This document shows positions 48,392-59,754 of a stretch of DNA of 64,000 nucleotides, piece after piece (position 1 is the stretch's first letter; every line of letters begins with the position of its first letter). The stretch covers positions 103,242,585 through 103,306,584 of the forward strand of contig CM056377.1 in assembly GCA_029718625.1 (NCBI GenBank). The letters run 5' to 3'. Origin of the DNA: Synaphobranchus kaupii. Its lineage: Eukaryota; Chordata; Actinopteri; Anguilliformes; Synaphobranchidae. The position numbers and the translations under genes were made by a program. Under the pieces are notes generated by a model. That model had not been told where the DNA came from. It made no database searches and saw nothing but the letters and a program-made list of their open reading frames with translations.

Positions 48392-49141
48392 TCAGTCAAG
48401 GTGGAGTCTGAAGAGGTGTGTCTTCAGGCCTCGACGGAATGCAGGCAGGGTTGGAGTAGAACGTAGGGGAATGGGAAGTTCATTCCACCACTGAGGTGTT
48501 AATGTGGAAAAACTCCGCAGTCGGGACAAGCGAGAGCCTTTGACACGGAGGGGGGGAAGTGCCAGTCGCCCTGCTGTAGAAGAGCGAAGTGGTCGAGCAG
48601 GAACATAGTTCTGGATTAAGTCCTGCAGGTAGGCGGGGCCTGTCCTATTTGCTGCAGTGTAGGCCAGGGTCAGAACTTTGAACCTGATCCTGGCTGCAAC
48701 TGGCAGCCAGTGGAGAGACCTCAGCAGGGGGGTTACGTGGGAAAATTTCGGGAGGTTGAACACAAGCCGGGCAGCTGCATTCTGGATGAGTTGAAGAGGC
48801 AGAATGGCGCAGGCCGGTAGGCTTGCGAGCAGGGAGTTGCAGTAGTCCAGGCGTGAGGTGACCATGGTCTGGACAAGAAGCTGGGTGGAGTAGGTGGTCA
48901 GGTACGGTCGAATCCTCCTGATGTTGTACAGGAGGAACCTGCAGGACCGTGCCGTCGCCCTGATGTGCTCTTTGAAGTCCAGCCGGTCGTCCAGGACCAC
49001 CCCCAGGTTCCTTGCAGAGCGGGAGGCGGCCACCACGGTCCCATCAACGGTGATGGAGAGGTCATGTAGTGGGGAGGTCTTGTACGGCATGAAGAGGAGC
49101 TCCGTCTTGTCAAGGTTGAGCTTCAGGTGATGGGTAGCCAT
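48392..49141 (-). pseudogene. C-terminal fragment of LINE-2 reverse transcriptase
   Basis: 249 codons are open without frameshift or stop, and the frame continues upstream of the first ATG (TISEW before MATHHL), so the Met is internal. Order of segments: LKLNLDKTELLFMP (RT motif downstream of the catalytic YADD), LGVVLDDRLDFKEHI, a thumb-like region with SRLDYCNSLL, then LHWLPVAARIRFK and the C-terminal WWNELPIPLR...LKTHLFRL. The catalytic Asp-Asp box and the endonuclease are missing, so it cannot retrotranspose. The lack of frame breaks suggests a fairly recent insertion. It lies antisense in the dab1 intron. Confidence 0.93.
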
Positions 49142-49180
49142 CCACTCAGAGATAGTGGGCCACTGTGTTTTGTTGAGGAC

Positions 49181-49690
49181 AGGTCAGCCACCATTGTTAT
49201 CCAATGAAGCCTTTTGAACACTCGTTTAGCAGGCAATTCAATGATACTGTAGATTGGGAGTTTGGCTGGTATGTACAACTACTGGCTCAAAATATATCTA
49301 CCATTAGTTTCCTTAAGTAGACCATGTGCGAGAATTAAGGGGGATGAGAGCCTTGAAACTTCCTTGAAAATGTTTTTTTTCAAGTGCTTCATAAAAAAAT
49401 TATCAGTCTGTTCCATGTCATGTTCTTTTTGGGTCTAAATTATTTCCCTAAATCGTACAGTATTTTGTGTTAATGCTGTACAGTGAATCAAGCTGTTTTT
49501 TCTTCTTCATGTGTTCATGTTGATTAGCTCTGAAAGAGCATGAACGGAAAATGCCATGTAGCTTTGTAGCAATGTTGCTTTAGCAACAAGAGCTGATGGA
49601 GCACAACACAGTTTTCAATTAATTGCAAATGTAATTATCATAATCCAAGTTCATGTAACAGAGTCACTTTATTATAATCAAAATAAGTTG
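49181..49690. other. Intronic sequence, nothing recognised
   Basis: AT-rich spacer between the LINE-2 fragment and Tc1 copy B, with no recognisable structure. Confidence 0.4.
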
Positions 49691-49692
49691 TA

Positions 49693-50224
49693 CACTACAT
49701 GGCCAAAAAAGCATATGGACACCTGCTTGTTCAACATGTCATTCCAAAATCATGGGCATTAATATGGAGTTGGTCCCCCCCCTCGCTGCTATAACAGCTT
49801 CCACTCTCCTGGGAAGGCTTTCCACTAGATGCTGGAACATTGTTGCAGAGATTTTCTTCCATCCAGCCAGAAGAGCATTAGTGAGGCCTGGCACTGATGT
49901 TGGGCGATTAGGTCTGGCTCACACTGATCCCAAAGGTGCGCGATGGGGTTGAGGTCTGGGCTCTGTGCAGGCCAGTCAAGTTCTTCCTCACTGATCTCGA
50001 CAAACCATTCATGTGTGGACCTTGCTTTGTGCACGGGGGCATTGTCATGCTGAAACAGGAAGGGGCCTTCCCCAAACTGTTGCCACAAAGCACAGAATCA
50101 TCTAGAATGTCATTGTATGCTGAAGCGTGAAGCTTTGCCTTCACTGGAACTAAGGGGCCTAGCCCAAACCATGAAAAACAGCCCCAGACCAAGGGGTGTC
50201 CGGATACTTTTTTGCCATATAGTG
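49693..50224 (-). mobile_element. Internally deleted Tc1-like transposon (copy B), 532 bp
   Basis: Inverted ends CACTACATGGCCAAAA (49693) and, on the other strand, CACTATATGGCAAAA (to 50224) are flanked by TA on both sides (49691-49692 and 50225-50226). The minus strand carries the second half of a Tc1-family transposase: [43 protein letters not shown]. Spacing from the second Asp to the last catalytic position is 34 residues (DD34E), but that position is Ala instead of Glu. The N-terminal half is deleted at the same junction as in copy A, so both come from one deleted progenitor. It keeps the empty site where copy A carries a hAT insertion. Confidence 0.94.
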
Positions 50225-50226
50225 TA

Positions 50227-52110
50227 ATATAGTGTAATAGTATAACAGATAATGCTAACACAATTACAAGTTCTTGTCCTCCTCTGAAGGACATTCACAG
50301 TCAGATTCTCCTTATGAAGGCATTACATTATTTTACTAATATACTCAGCCCCATCATTCCAGGGCGAAAACTACATGTTTAATAGTAACACAAGAACAGT
50401 TTATTCAATCCCAAATGAAGTTTGCACACTGCCTTACCTTCATTTCAACTCAAATGTTCTTTGTGAATTTTACATTTTCGAGCAATATCAAAGACAAATT
50501 CAGTATCGGACGGCAAGCAGTGTTCCATGTCAAAATGTTCTTTCGTTACTCGTAAATGCACACTGTGTTTTTCTGATGAATGCGTCAATACGTGCTCATC
50601 TCAGGTGAATCACATCTCCTTGGTAACCACTAGACCTCAGTAGGTCTTTTCTATTGTGAGAGAGTAGCATAGCCCGTTGCAATCACTGCATTATTGAAAG
50701 TGTCCTCTGGTTTGTACAGCGTGGTACACGACTCATCAACCCATTTATTATCATCGCCAGAGCCAGCCAGTCTTCTCACCTTTTGATTATGCCAAAAATA
50801 CGATTCCTTTTTCCAGGAATAAACCCTCAGCTTCCAATGTGGTGGACGTAACACCATAGTTCAGACACAAAGCTTTTAACAGCTATTATGCAAATATCGG
50901 CTTCTCCTGTCCCCTCGGCCTCCGCTGAATGTCACGCAAGGCTGCACCTGGGCATCATGGGCGCCTCCCAGCAGCACTTAATGAACGGGGGATTTTATCT
51001 CCAGTTCCATGGCTGCGTCTGGGACTGATTTTGTGTGTGCCGTGTGCTTCCTGATTCTCAGGAATCGATCACTTCACTGACAGTAAAAATGCTTGGCTGC
51101 AGTGACCACATGGCGAACCTCATCAGTGTCTCTTTGCCTAAGAGGCAGAATTCTACTCCCAGCACATTCCCTAGAAACCTCCTTGTCCCTGTGGCAGTGT
51201 GGGGTCATCCGTGGTGATCAACGCAGTCTGGAATATGACACGTTGTGGGTTTGAGTTACATCTTATATTGCACAGGCAATTTCATATAGTCAAAAAGTTT
51301 ATTGCCTTTAAACAGACCTCAGATTGACTGGATTTTTTCCCCCTGCCTGATAAATGTTGAGCACATTTCCACATAGCAACACTGCAGTAATCCTTTCCTG
51401 TGCCTGAGTGCAGCATTAGCCTGCTGTATGCGAGATGTGAAATGCATTTCTCCGCTTCACAATGGGAGCCATATTCCTGGCACTGAGTAAGCTCGGCAAA
51501 GCTTGGTGTCATACTTTTGCGGCCAGGAGTCGGCCTCCTCCTCCTTTCTCCCAACCCCGCCCGCCTCTCCAGGCCCTGTCTACAGACTGTCTCTATTCCT
51601 GTATGTGAAAAACGCTGAAAGCATCTGAAGGCCCCTGAGGTGACAGTTCCTTCACCATCCTGTCAGTCAGCACTGGCTCATATCGAACTGTGTCACCCAA
51701 CAGCACACAGTAAATAAAAAGCATTGAGGTGTAGAACTCCTCTCTCGTGTTCATTAATATTACATGATATCGAAATGATCTTGCATTCAAGAACAGCGAT
51801 CCCCTTATTTTACCAGTGGTTTTTGAATTGGTTTTGGTATTGCATTGGTTTTGTGAGGCAGATGAGCATGAAGATGAAATTGAGTTTTATTGTGTGTGCA
51901 TGTGTCTTTGAAAAAGCCGGCGGACTGCATTCGCCGCTGTGTCCACATGTGATGAAGCAGTGGCATTGTGTCTTTGAACCAAAGCCAAATAGGCAATCCT
52001 TTCATTTCTGATTGGGTAACACCAGTGTTCCAAAGACCTGCTCCGAACGCTTGAGATCAAATGAAAAACAAAAACTATTTCTGGAACTATATATTTAATG
52101 ACATACTGCA
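50227..52110. other. Intronic sequence, nothing recognised
   Basis: Mixed composition. A 68-codon minus frame at 50651-50857 (WKKESYFWHNQKVRRL) reads like protein but is bounded by stops without splice signals. 50880-51220 is less AT-rich and repeat-free, a possible conserved segment that was not tested. Confidence 0.4.
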
Positions 52111-52441
52111 CAGTACAGGGGCTCCTTGGTATACGTTGACCCAGTATCCGTCTTTTATTTATTGTTATTACGGGCAATTTTTGGTTTACGTCGAATCAGT
52201 TGGCAACCAACCGATGATGCCCGTAAAAATAAAAATATTAAAAAGTGTTTTAGAATACTGTAATTACTGTTGTTTAATGTGTCAAGGTAAGACCGTAAAG
52301 TGTTTAAGAATAATTAGGCATTGTTGTTTAATGTGCGAGAACCTAGACTAGGCTACAAAAAACTTTAAGAATATTTTAAATTAAAATAAGTGTTTGTGAT
52401 GAAGAATACTGTGAGAAAACATGCAGTGAAACAGCTGGATG

Positions 52442-52483
<42 letters not shown>

Positions 52484-52764
52484 TGTTGGGAATAGCGTAC
52501 TGTATCATCAGCTTAGGCTAGGCTAGACTAGTATTTTCTGGTGGACTTAAGGGATAACGTAGAACCTATCTCTCCTTTTCCCCGTTGATTCTTATTGTAT
52601 TAAATGGGTCGATATCTACCCCAAGAGTATGTAAAATGACACCTTGGAACAGAACCCCTTTAATTTAATTAATATAGGTGAAAATGCCCCTCTGTACGTT
52701 GTTTCATACAAAGTCCGTGTTTTTCGGAACATAGCTGTGACATATAGTGAGGATCCCTGTACTA
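52111..52764. mobile_element. Probable non-autonomous DNA transposon, about 650 bp
   Basis: The left end CAGTACAGGGGCTCCTTGGT and the complement of the right end (TAGTACAGGGATCCTCACTA) form imperfect inverted repeats. The subterminal sequence (TTGGTTTACGTCG, and TTCCGAAAAACACGGAC on the complement) recalls pogo/Tigger-type elements of fish, from memory. No transposase frame is present. A duplicated TGTTTAATGTGYSA phrase (52270-52340) and a (GT)n at 52447-52481 lie inside. No clear TA duplication is visible. Confidence 0.45.
52447..52481 (+). repeat. (GT)n microsatellite
   Basis: About 17 uninterrupted GT units inside the 52.1-52.8 kb element. Confidence 0.93.
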
Positions 52765-55270
52765 CAATATCTAGCATAAAAAAACTGTTGGCTATGTTTT
52801 ATTTCTTGATTGTATTATCAGCCAACCTCGGTTGTCTATGGGGGCCTCCATGGATTAATTTTTAATGGCCATTTCCCTATCAGATTTCCTTCACAGAAGA
52901 GGTAAGGGTTCATTGGAGTGTACTGTAGTTGATGAAATCAATGTGACATCATGGTGTGAAACACGTTGTGCTGTACCATGGGTTTGGTGTTCATTCTTTT
53001 GCTCATTCATATGTTCTTGTCTCATATGTTCTTGTCTGACAAGAGTCTTGTGTCCCCACGTGTGTTGTGGTAAAAGGTTCTTTCGCTCTTTGCAGCGCAG
53101 GACACAGAAAACCAGAATTGGTTGTCTGAGGCTAAAAGCTTTATCCATGAAAGCAGAAGAAACGGTCCAAGAGTATTGTTTAAGTCAAAACAAGTACATA
53201 AAAATGACTTGCTCTTAAAAAGATGAGACTCTGATGACTGTTTGATAGATCTATTCCATTCAAGTGGAAACGTTCAAAGGGAGGGTACAGAATTACACAC
53301 TCTGACTGCATTGCAGAGAATGTACAGGCTTTTCCAGAAATGCCTGTTTTCTTCAAAACAGCTGTAAGCATGCAGGTCCAGGTCCACAGAGCTTTTAAAT
53401 TCCAGAAACAGTTAGCATGAACGATGCATTGCACCGTACGAGCTATGTGTGATGCTTTATGCATGAAGGAGCTCTCTTGGCAGAGTAGACCTCCACACAT
53501 ATGGATACCATCCAGATACACTTCCAGAAGAAAAAAAAACCTATCAAAAGCAGGCACACACCTCCTGTTTAATTACTCTGCCCCAGCGGGGAGGGGGCAT
53601 GACACTGAACACAGACAGGTGTCGGAGGTCCACACCTCCCTGCTGTGGCCGGTGTGGGATTGCGTGCCCTCTGTCTATACCTTATTCTCTCATAAAGGGG
53701 TTCACCTTTTATTTGATGGAAGAGGACAGTGAGGGATGAAATGGGGTGTCTGTCTTTGGTGGGCAGGTAACACAGACACCATGCTGATAAGCCCTTGCCT
53801 GCTTCCACTGTCATGCGTCTATCCAGCTTTCAGAGCTGAGCAGATTTCCTCTCATCCACTGACAGCCAACCTATCAGACAGTGATGGCCAGCTTTTCACA
53901 TATCTGGAACTGGCTTCACAGAGCAAATTCAATGAGTGTGGACAGATATTTTAATCGAATGTTTTTTGTGTGCTGTTTTCAAAATGTAATCTTAAAAAAA
54001 TATTACTGTAAAGGGCTTCAGCTTGTTGACGTGTTTTTTGACCGCATCAGTAACTCCTGTCTCCATGGCAACTGTTGCTCTCCAATAGTAATTTACGCAG
54101 AACAATCCCCCACAGACCCACGCACATATAACATTCATTCTAACAAGTCTCGTAGTCATACCGTGGTGTCATTGACTCTTCATTTTTAATGTATGGTTTC
54201 TAACAAATAATTTTCACCTTGATTTGAAAGTTTGTGTTAAACATATAAACATCATCTAAACATAAAATATCACATCATTATTTATCAATCCGTTGTATGC
54301 CTTTGTTTGCTTGCGTGTAAAGCTCCGAATGTGGACAAAATGTAGAAAACTTCAGAGAAATTCCCCCTCCCCAAATGTTCTACACAAGACTAGTTGTTGT
54401 GTTGGGGGAGTGGAACAAATTGTAAACTCAAGATAAATGTTCTTCAGTCACTGTGACTAATGACTTGATGCAACTGTTAGTCCATTTTGTCAGTAATACA
54501 GAGACATGAAGGTGGGATGCAGGAATTTTCAGAATAGAATATGGGTTTCTACACTATGAAGGGATATGTCTTGGACAAAAGAACAATAAATCCTATTTTA
54601 GATTCAGATTTTCACAGATGGAGAAATTGGCTGTGTGTACCACTTCACTCTTGTGTTACTATCATCATTTTAAGAGCAATTTGTATGCTGAAAAATGATC
54701 CATGAAAATGTTAGGGAGCAGAATTTCAAATACAATGAGTAGCTAACTTCCTGGTGTGACTGTTGACAATCTTTGTGATTTCAGAAGGACAGCAGCACAC
54801 CAGTGATATTTTAATGAAAGCCCTTTGCTTTTTATCTCCCTCCAACAGCTGTGTAAAACCTGCAGGTTCAAACCTGTGGAGAACAGAGGGATCTCACACA
54901 GTGCAATTCAGCACTGAGGTACATTATCGTTAGCACATGCCGTTCTGTGCCTCATTCGGTCGGCTAGTGATTTAGCCATCATTGGTGCTCCACGGTTGTT
55001 TCACGTTCTTGCATATGTTTGTTCAGGGGTTTGGACACTCCCGTGAGGCAATGCTAGTTTACCGATTTGTAGCGTATCAAATCTGCTGTTCCTGGTCCCC
55101 CTGTCTTCTGGCGTCGGTTTCCGCACACATCCCAGGTTTGCATGCTGAAGATGGGGAGTAAGTTATTCATTTTCCTGAAATCAAAACGTGTAAATGCTTT
55201 CCTCTGTAGGAAACATTGAAGGGTTTGACATGGATTTGCAATGCTTTGGTAATAAGTAAACCAGTTGCAC
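52765..55270. other. Intronic sequence, nothing recognised
   Basis: Open frames at 52865-53218 and 53180-53557 are Cys- or Phe-rich chance frames. A short CATATGTTCTTGTCT duplication lies at 53008-53038. No mobile element ends were found. Confidence 0.5.
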
Positions 55271-55275
55271 ATCAT

Positions 55276-55926
55276 TGTTACGTTCCTCCAAACTGGAATG
55301 GACCCAAATGCAAAACACGGAGACAGACTCACAAATAAACTCCGGCAGGAGTGATTTATTAGAAATGGACAAACAAACGAGAGAGCTGGGGAACTAGGTG
55401 ATGGTCTGGATACGGGGTTGGCAAATAACAAAGGGCAGAGGAGGAGACGGGGCAGGAACGAACAGGAGCTGGGCAACAGGCAGGAGGGCTGGAGACAGAC
55501 AGAATGCAGGTGCGGGGAATCAGGCTGGCGGGCGAACTGAAAACAAAATGACAGGTTACTTGACAAACAAACAATGGCCGAAAAACACGTCAAACATACA
55601 CAACTTGACGGAACGACCTGGCGACAAGACAAACGGAGAAGGAGATATAAATAAGGTGAGGAGCAGGTGAATGAGGGATCAGTAATGAAGGAGGCGTGAG
55701 GAATGTATGCGAGAGTGAATCAGGTAATGAGGGTGAGTGCGGAATGTGAGCGGGGAAGGCGAGTGATTGGCTGAGGGACAAAATGAGGAAACGAGCAGGG
55801 AAACCACGTCCAGCCTGCACAACATGGAGAGACGGTAAAAGGAAAAACATGACACGAAACAAGAGGAATGGGGAAAACATGGAGAACGAGAGGAAGGTGG
55901 ACTGGAAGGGAGCGGCGGACGTAGCA
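55276..55926 (-). mobile_element. Solo LTR, 651 bp
   Basis: The segment begins TGTTACG and ends CGTAGCA, an imperfect inverted pair of TG...CA form. It is flanked by the exact 5-bp duplication ATCAT (55271-55275 and 55927-55931), diagnostic of LTR-retrotransposon or retroviral integration. No internal gag-pol sequence is present, so it arose by recombination between two LTRs. Minus-strand orientation is favoured because AATAAA on that strand (55354-55359) lies about 80 bp before the end, followed by a G/T-rich stretch. The 192-codon Ser/Pro/Cys-rich frame over it is a by-product of strand asymmetry. Family (Gypsy-like or other) is undetermined. Confidence 0.88.
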
Positions 55927-55931
55927 ATCAT

Positions 55932-57698
55932 CTTGGCTTTGCTCTCTCTACGCTCCGATTTATTCTCCCAGATCACAAATATTTCTCTGTGCCTCTGTCC
56001 TCTGTATTTGTAAGTGTATCAGACTCCTAATGTATTCACACCTTTGTATTTGTTGGTGGCAGTTTAATCAGATATCTCTAATTGTGTTTACCACTGCTTA
56101 GTATACACACACTCTGTAATTGGTAGCATGATTAGACCAGCCTTTATTTAGTTGGATGGTTCCAAGCATAGCTGTGGTGCGGTAATTAACAGCCTTGATT
56201 TAAAATGTGTGTAAATGCTATTAGCATACATGCAGAGAAGGAGGCAGATGGCTGGAACAGATTTGGCCTCTTTGCGTCTTTCTCTCCAGCATTTCGTTGC
56301 AGCTTCCTCAGCATCCCGACCAAGAAGGGAATGGAGGAGAACTGATGTATCTCTGCGTCTGATCCTAAAGACAAGCAAGAATAAAATGTGCAGAATAATT
56401 ATTTGATATTATAAGGAAGAGTGTGAATCTTCCAGTGGATTTAGTGAATTTTGGATTCAGTTGAATTAAAATAGCATAACACACCCATTATAATGGCAAG
56501 TATATTATAGCTACCAATGCTCTTACCCACCTCAGGCCCTCCTTTAAAAAACAATGTTCAGAACAAATACTACACAGAAACTACAGATGACCTAAAAGAA
56601 AGTAAAGTTTGAAGAATCTATACATTGAAGATCACTTATGCCTGGAAATGAGATACATTATGCAAATTAGTTTGGAAAAGGAGAGAGAGAAATGTACACC
56701 AGACAGCATGGAAAAGGGGAGAGAGATAGATAGAGAGACGAGAGAGAGAGGACCTACATAAAGTGCTATCCTGACAATATCCGAGCATCTTCTCCCTTTG
56801 GACTTCGTCTGTAATAAGTTTTGGAAGAAGTGCCATAGTGAAAATAGTGGTTGCATTGCCACTTATTCCCCAAACAGGACCAGGATGTGAGTTATGGTAC
56901 CGTGGAACAGCATCCTTGTTAATCGTACCGCGTTATTTTTATTTATTCATGTAAAAAGAGTACTCCTTAATCAAGAGAACATGTGGTGCAAGGCCAGCTG
57001 CTGCAGTTGTTTGCCTGAGTGTCTGTGGGCTGCGGGCAGATGAATCCATGGAGGGAAATGTTTTCAGTTGTGTAGGAAAGGCTCCTGAGGGCCTGTTTAT
57101 ACACTGCAGTGTCTGATCTACTGTCAGAATTTAAATCAAATACATACCTTAGCACAGTGCTTAGGGAATTCAGGCTCAGGCCAACCGGCCTCGTATTTCC
57201 ATGCAGTCTCAGGCATAAACCAGGAAATAAACAAACAAACGCAGGACCCATCGGTGGCAGATGTAAAGCCCAAGATGCCTTTCAATTTCGGTCCTCACAA
57301 CACAGGCTCGTTCCCCTTCGTTTGTGCGACTAATTACCTTGTAATTAAAGACAGGGTAAGATGTGGTGAAAAATGAGCTTTCGCTCTGTCTAATTTGAAA
57401 ATCCGAGAGAGGGGATTGAGAGTATTCTTGTGCATGGAAAAGTAGGATGATCGCCCGGTATCTAATTAAATGTGAATTCTGAAATGAAAGAAATGAATTG
57501 CTACCCTATTCATCTTCTGACAGTCAGGAAGGCCTGTCTGTTTCCTTATACAACAAGATGATGATTCTGGTGCATTCTGCTGAGTTTTGTTGGATGAAGA
57601 TTTGTTGTAAATGTTTTTTTATTGAGATGAGGCTCAGTCAATGGTTTCCACACCTAGGTTTCATGGTCCATGACTCTCTGCTGCTCTTAAATTGGGGC
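55932..57698. other. Intronic sequence with a GA-rich patch at 56680-56755
   Basis: The patch holds interrupted GA and GATA repeats. Otherwise no gene or element was recognised. Confidence 0.5.
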
Positions 57699-58172
57699 AG
57701 TACACTAGATTGTGGGAACATACATTAGACAGTGGGGGCCTAGAATGTGGGAACATACACTCGATTGTGGGAACATTCACTAGATTATGGGAACATACAC
57801 TAGATTGTGGGAACATACACTAGATTGTGGGGACATACACTAGATTGTGGGAACATATACTAGATTGTGGGGACATACACTAGATTGTGGGGACATACAC
57901 TAGATTGTCGAAACATACACTCGATTGTGGGAACATACACAATATTCAGAGGTGTAAAATCCGAAAGTAAAAGTATATTCCTCCCCAGTATTTTGTTCCA
58001 ATCACCTGGACTTGGTAATTCGCACAATTCTTCAGCCAGGAGTTAGAACTAATTTGTGAAATCAGCTGTCTGAGTTCATGGGTGGAAGAAAAACATGGCA
58101 GGACTTCTACTTTCTGACCCCTGGACTTTACACCTCTGACAATATTGTAGGAACATACACTCGATTGTGGGA
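57699..58172. repeat. 20-bp minisatellite, about 13 units, split by a hAT MITE
   Basis: Units of the form GGGAACATACACTAGATTGT repeat every 20 bp from 57699 to 57946, with ACTCGATT and GGGGACATACAC variants. They resume as one to two units at 58147-58172 after the insertion at 57947-58138. Confidence 0.92.
57947..58138. mobile_element. hAT-type MITE, 192 bp, inside the 20-bp array
   Basis: It starts CAGAGGTGTAAAATCC and ends in the inverse (GGACTTTACACCTCTG). The exact 8-bp duplication ACAATATT flanks it (57939-57946 and 58139-58146). Subterminal AGTAAAAGT (left) and ACTTCTACTTTCTGA (right) extend the inverted repeat. There is no coding sequence. It is a different family from the MITE at 26721-26925, whose ends are CAGGGGTGTCC. 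Confidence 0.94.
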
Positions 58173-59754
58173 GCATGGCCTCTTGGGGTTCACGGCGGTG
58201 AATTCCTCAGTGAAGCAGTGACTCATGCTTCAGCACAGTTGTATACACAACAAAATGTCACAGTCTGCCCACAAACACCACTAGACAAAGAACCAAGGAT
58301 TGTGATCCACTGGTATTACATCAAGTAGTCATGATTGTGGCACGGTTTATAGAACATTTGTCTGTACTACATGTACACACGCTACATGGGAGTCCCGCCC
58401 CCTTTTTTTCCCCCCATGGTGTGATGAATGGACAAATGACGCATAGCATTCAGCAAGCACACTAGACTAATTTCCCATTAGTGTTAACCTGGAACTGTGC
58501 AGTGTAATCATGATTAATCATCACGGCTTAATGAGAAACACCCCATCTGCATGTTGTGGTGAGATAACATGCCTCTACATATTAATAAGCGCACGCTGAC
58601 CGGCAGGCGGGTCCGGGGCTCCCCGTGGACACCCTGGCACACGCCCGGCCGGGGCTGCCAGAGACAGAGCGCGGGAGGGTGCGCACAAGTGACATCAGCC
58701 TTTGGCGATGCGGGTCTGGTCACCCCGCACGGGAATCTCGCACAAAGGACGCCGGTATGCCAGATTCATATCCGGAGGGCCACTTTTCACCCATCTGGTG
58801 CCATCTGTCTCTATTGATATGGCCAAGGGGGGGAATGGGGGTGGTACCTCAGTGGTCACTTCTCCGAAAGGGAAGTATGGTCCTGGGTTGACCTAATTGC
58901 TGATTGGTCAGTGTTTGATACTGACGTGGGTAACAGGTCCTCCTCATGATCCCACTCTGGCCACATTTCATTCCCCAAATCCTCGCTCTCCACAGTACAT
59001 TTTCTGATATGTTTAATGTTTAAGGATTTCATGTAGAAGAGCTGTAGGTCATTTCATTCCTGCTTTGTTTTAAATGTGTTTAACTAGGACTGGCGCTTGG
59101 TTTAGTTTTTTACGGTGAAATTTTGAATCGATCTGGTAACACAAGATGCCTTTTGAAAGTGTTAAAAGTCACGATTCTATCTCTGTAACTACTTACGATT
59201 CCAGCGCTGTAGCGATAACGATTCCTTATTTTGTAACATGACGCAAAACAGGCTCGATCAAAATGACAATTCTGTATGTTGTATGTGTATCACATTAAAG
59301 TCTGTATCCTTATCGCGGCAAAAACAATTCAATAAATTCTAGGCTTCTAGGCTGTGTTTGAGTGTCTGTTACTTTATTTGAGAAATACAATAATACTCTT
59401 GGACAACAAACTCCTAAGGGTTATTTTACAGAAGAGACCAGGACTATGCCTGTAGTCACAGAGGTTCAAGAACAGTAACCATTTTATTTTCGGGCTTGTG
59501 TCCAAAAAAAGGACTGTGCTTGAGAAGGTGTTTTAATTGGATGCTTGCTTATCCCCAGTGTCAGCTGATGTTCACAGTAAGGCACAGGCTAATCTGCTTT
59601 GTTACCTCAGAGCATCACAATCGCACCGCAAGAATAAAGCTCAGAAATGACTCTAGATCATCTTCCGCTAATCTTTAAATCTATCATCAAATGTGATGTA
59701 ATGTGTGAGGCAGCCATCACCTAATCCATGCAGTGTTCAGGGTGGGCTCTTTGC
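58173..59754. other. Intronic sequence with a GC-rich block at 58575-58800
   Basis: The block is rich in GC and CpG and carries overlapping chance frames. No exon or repeat family was recognised. A short T/C-rich run lies at 58398-58416. Confidence 0.4.

Larger units (their letters stand above)
47969..49180 (-). mobile_element. LINE-2-type retrotransposon, 5'-truncated, minus strand
   Basis: Read on the minus strand the element ends at about 47970 with three TGTAA units, preceded by GCGTCTGCTAAATAAATG. This is the tail type described for eel UnaL2 and relatives. Upstream is the C-terminal part of the reverse transcriptase ORF (48392-49141). The coding similarity fades between about 49150 and 49180, so the 5' boundary is approximate; most of the element, including endonuclease and YADD motif, is absent. 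5' truncation is normal for LINE insertions. Confidence 0.92.

Noticed and set aside
50651..50857. 68-codon minus-strand frame
   Set aside because: Protein-like composition, but bounded by stops and without acceptor or donor consensus.
55054..55632. 192-codon minus-strand Ser/Cys/Pro-rich ORF
   Set aside because: It lies mostly on the solo LTR, whose purine-rich strand leaves a pyrimidine-rich complement with few stops. No retroviral domain is present.
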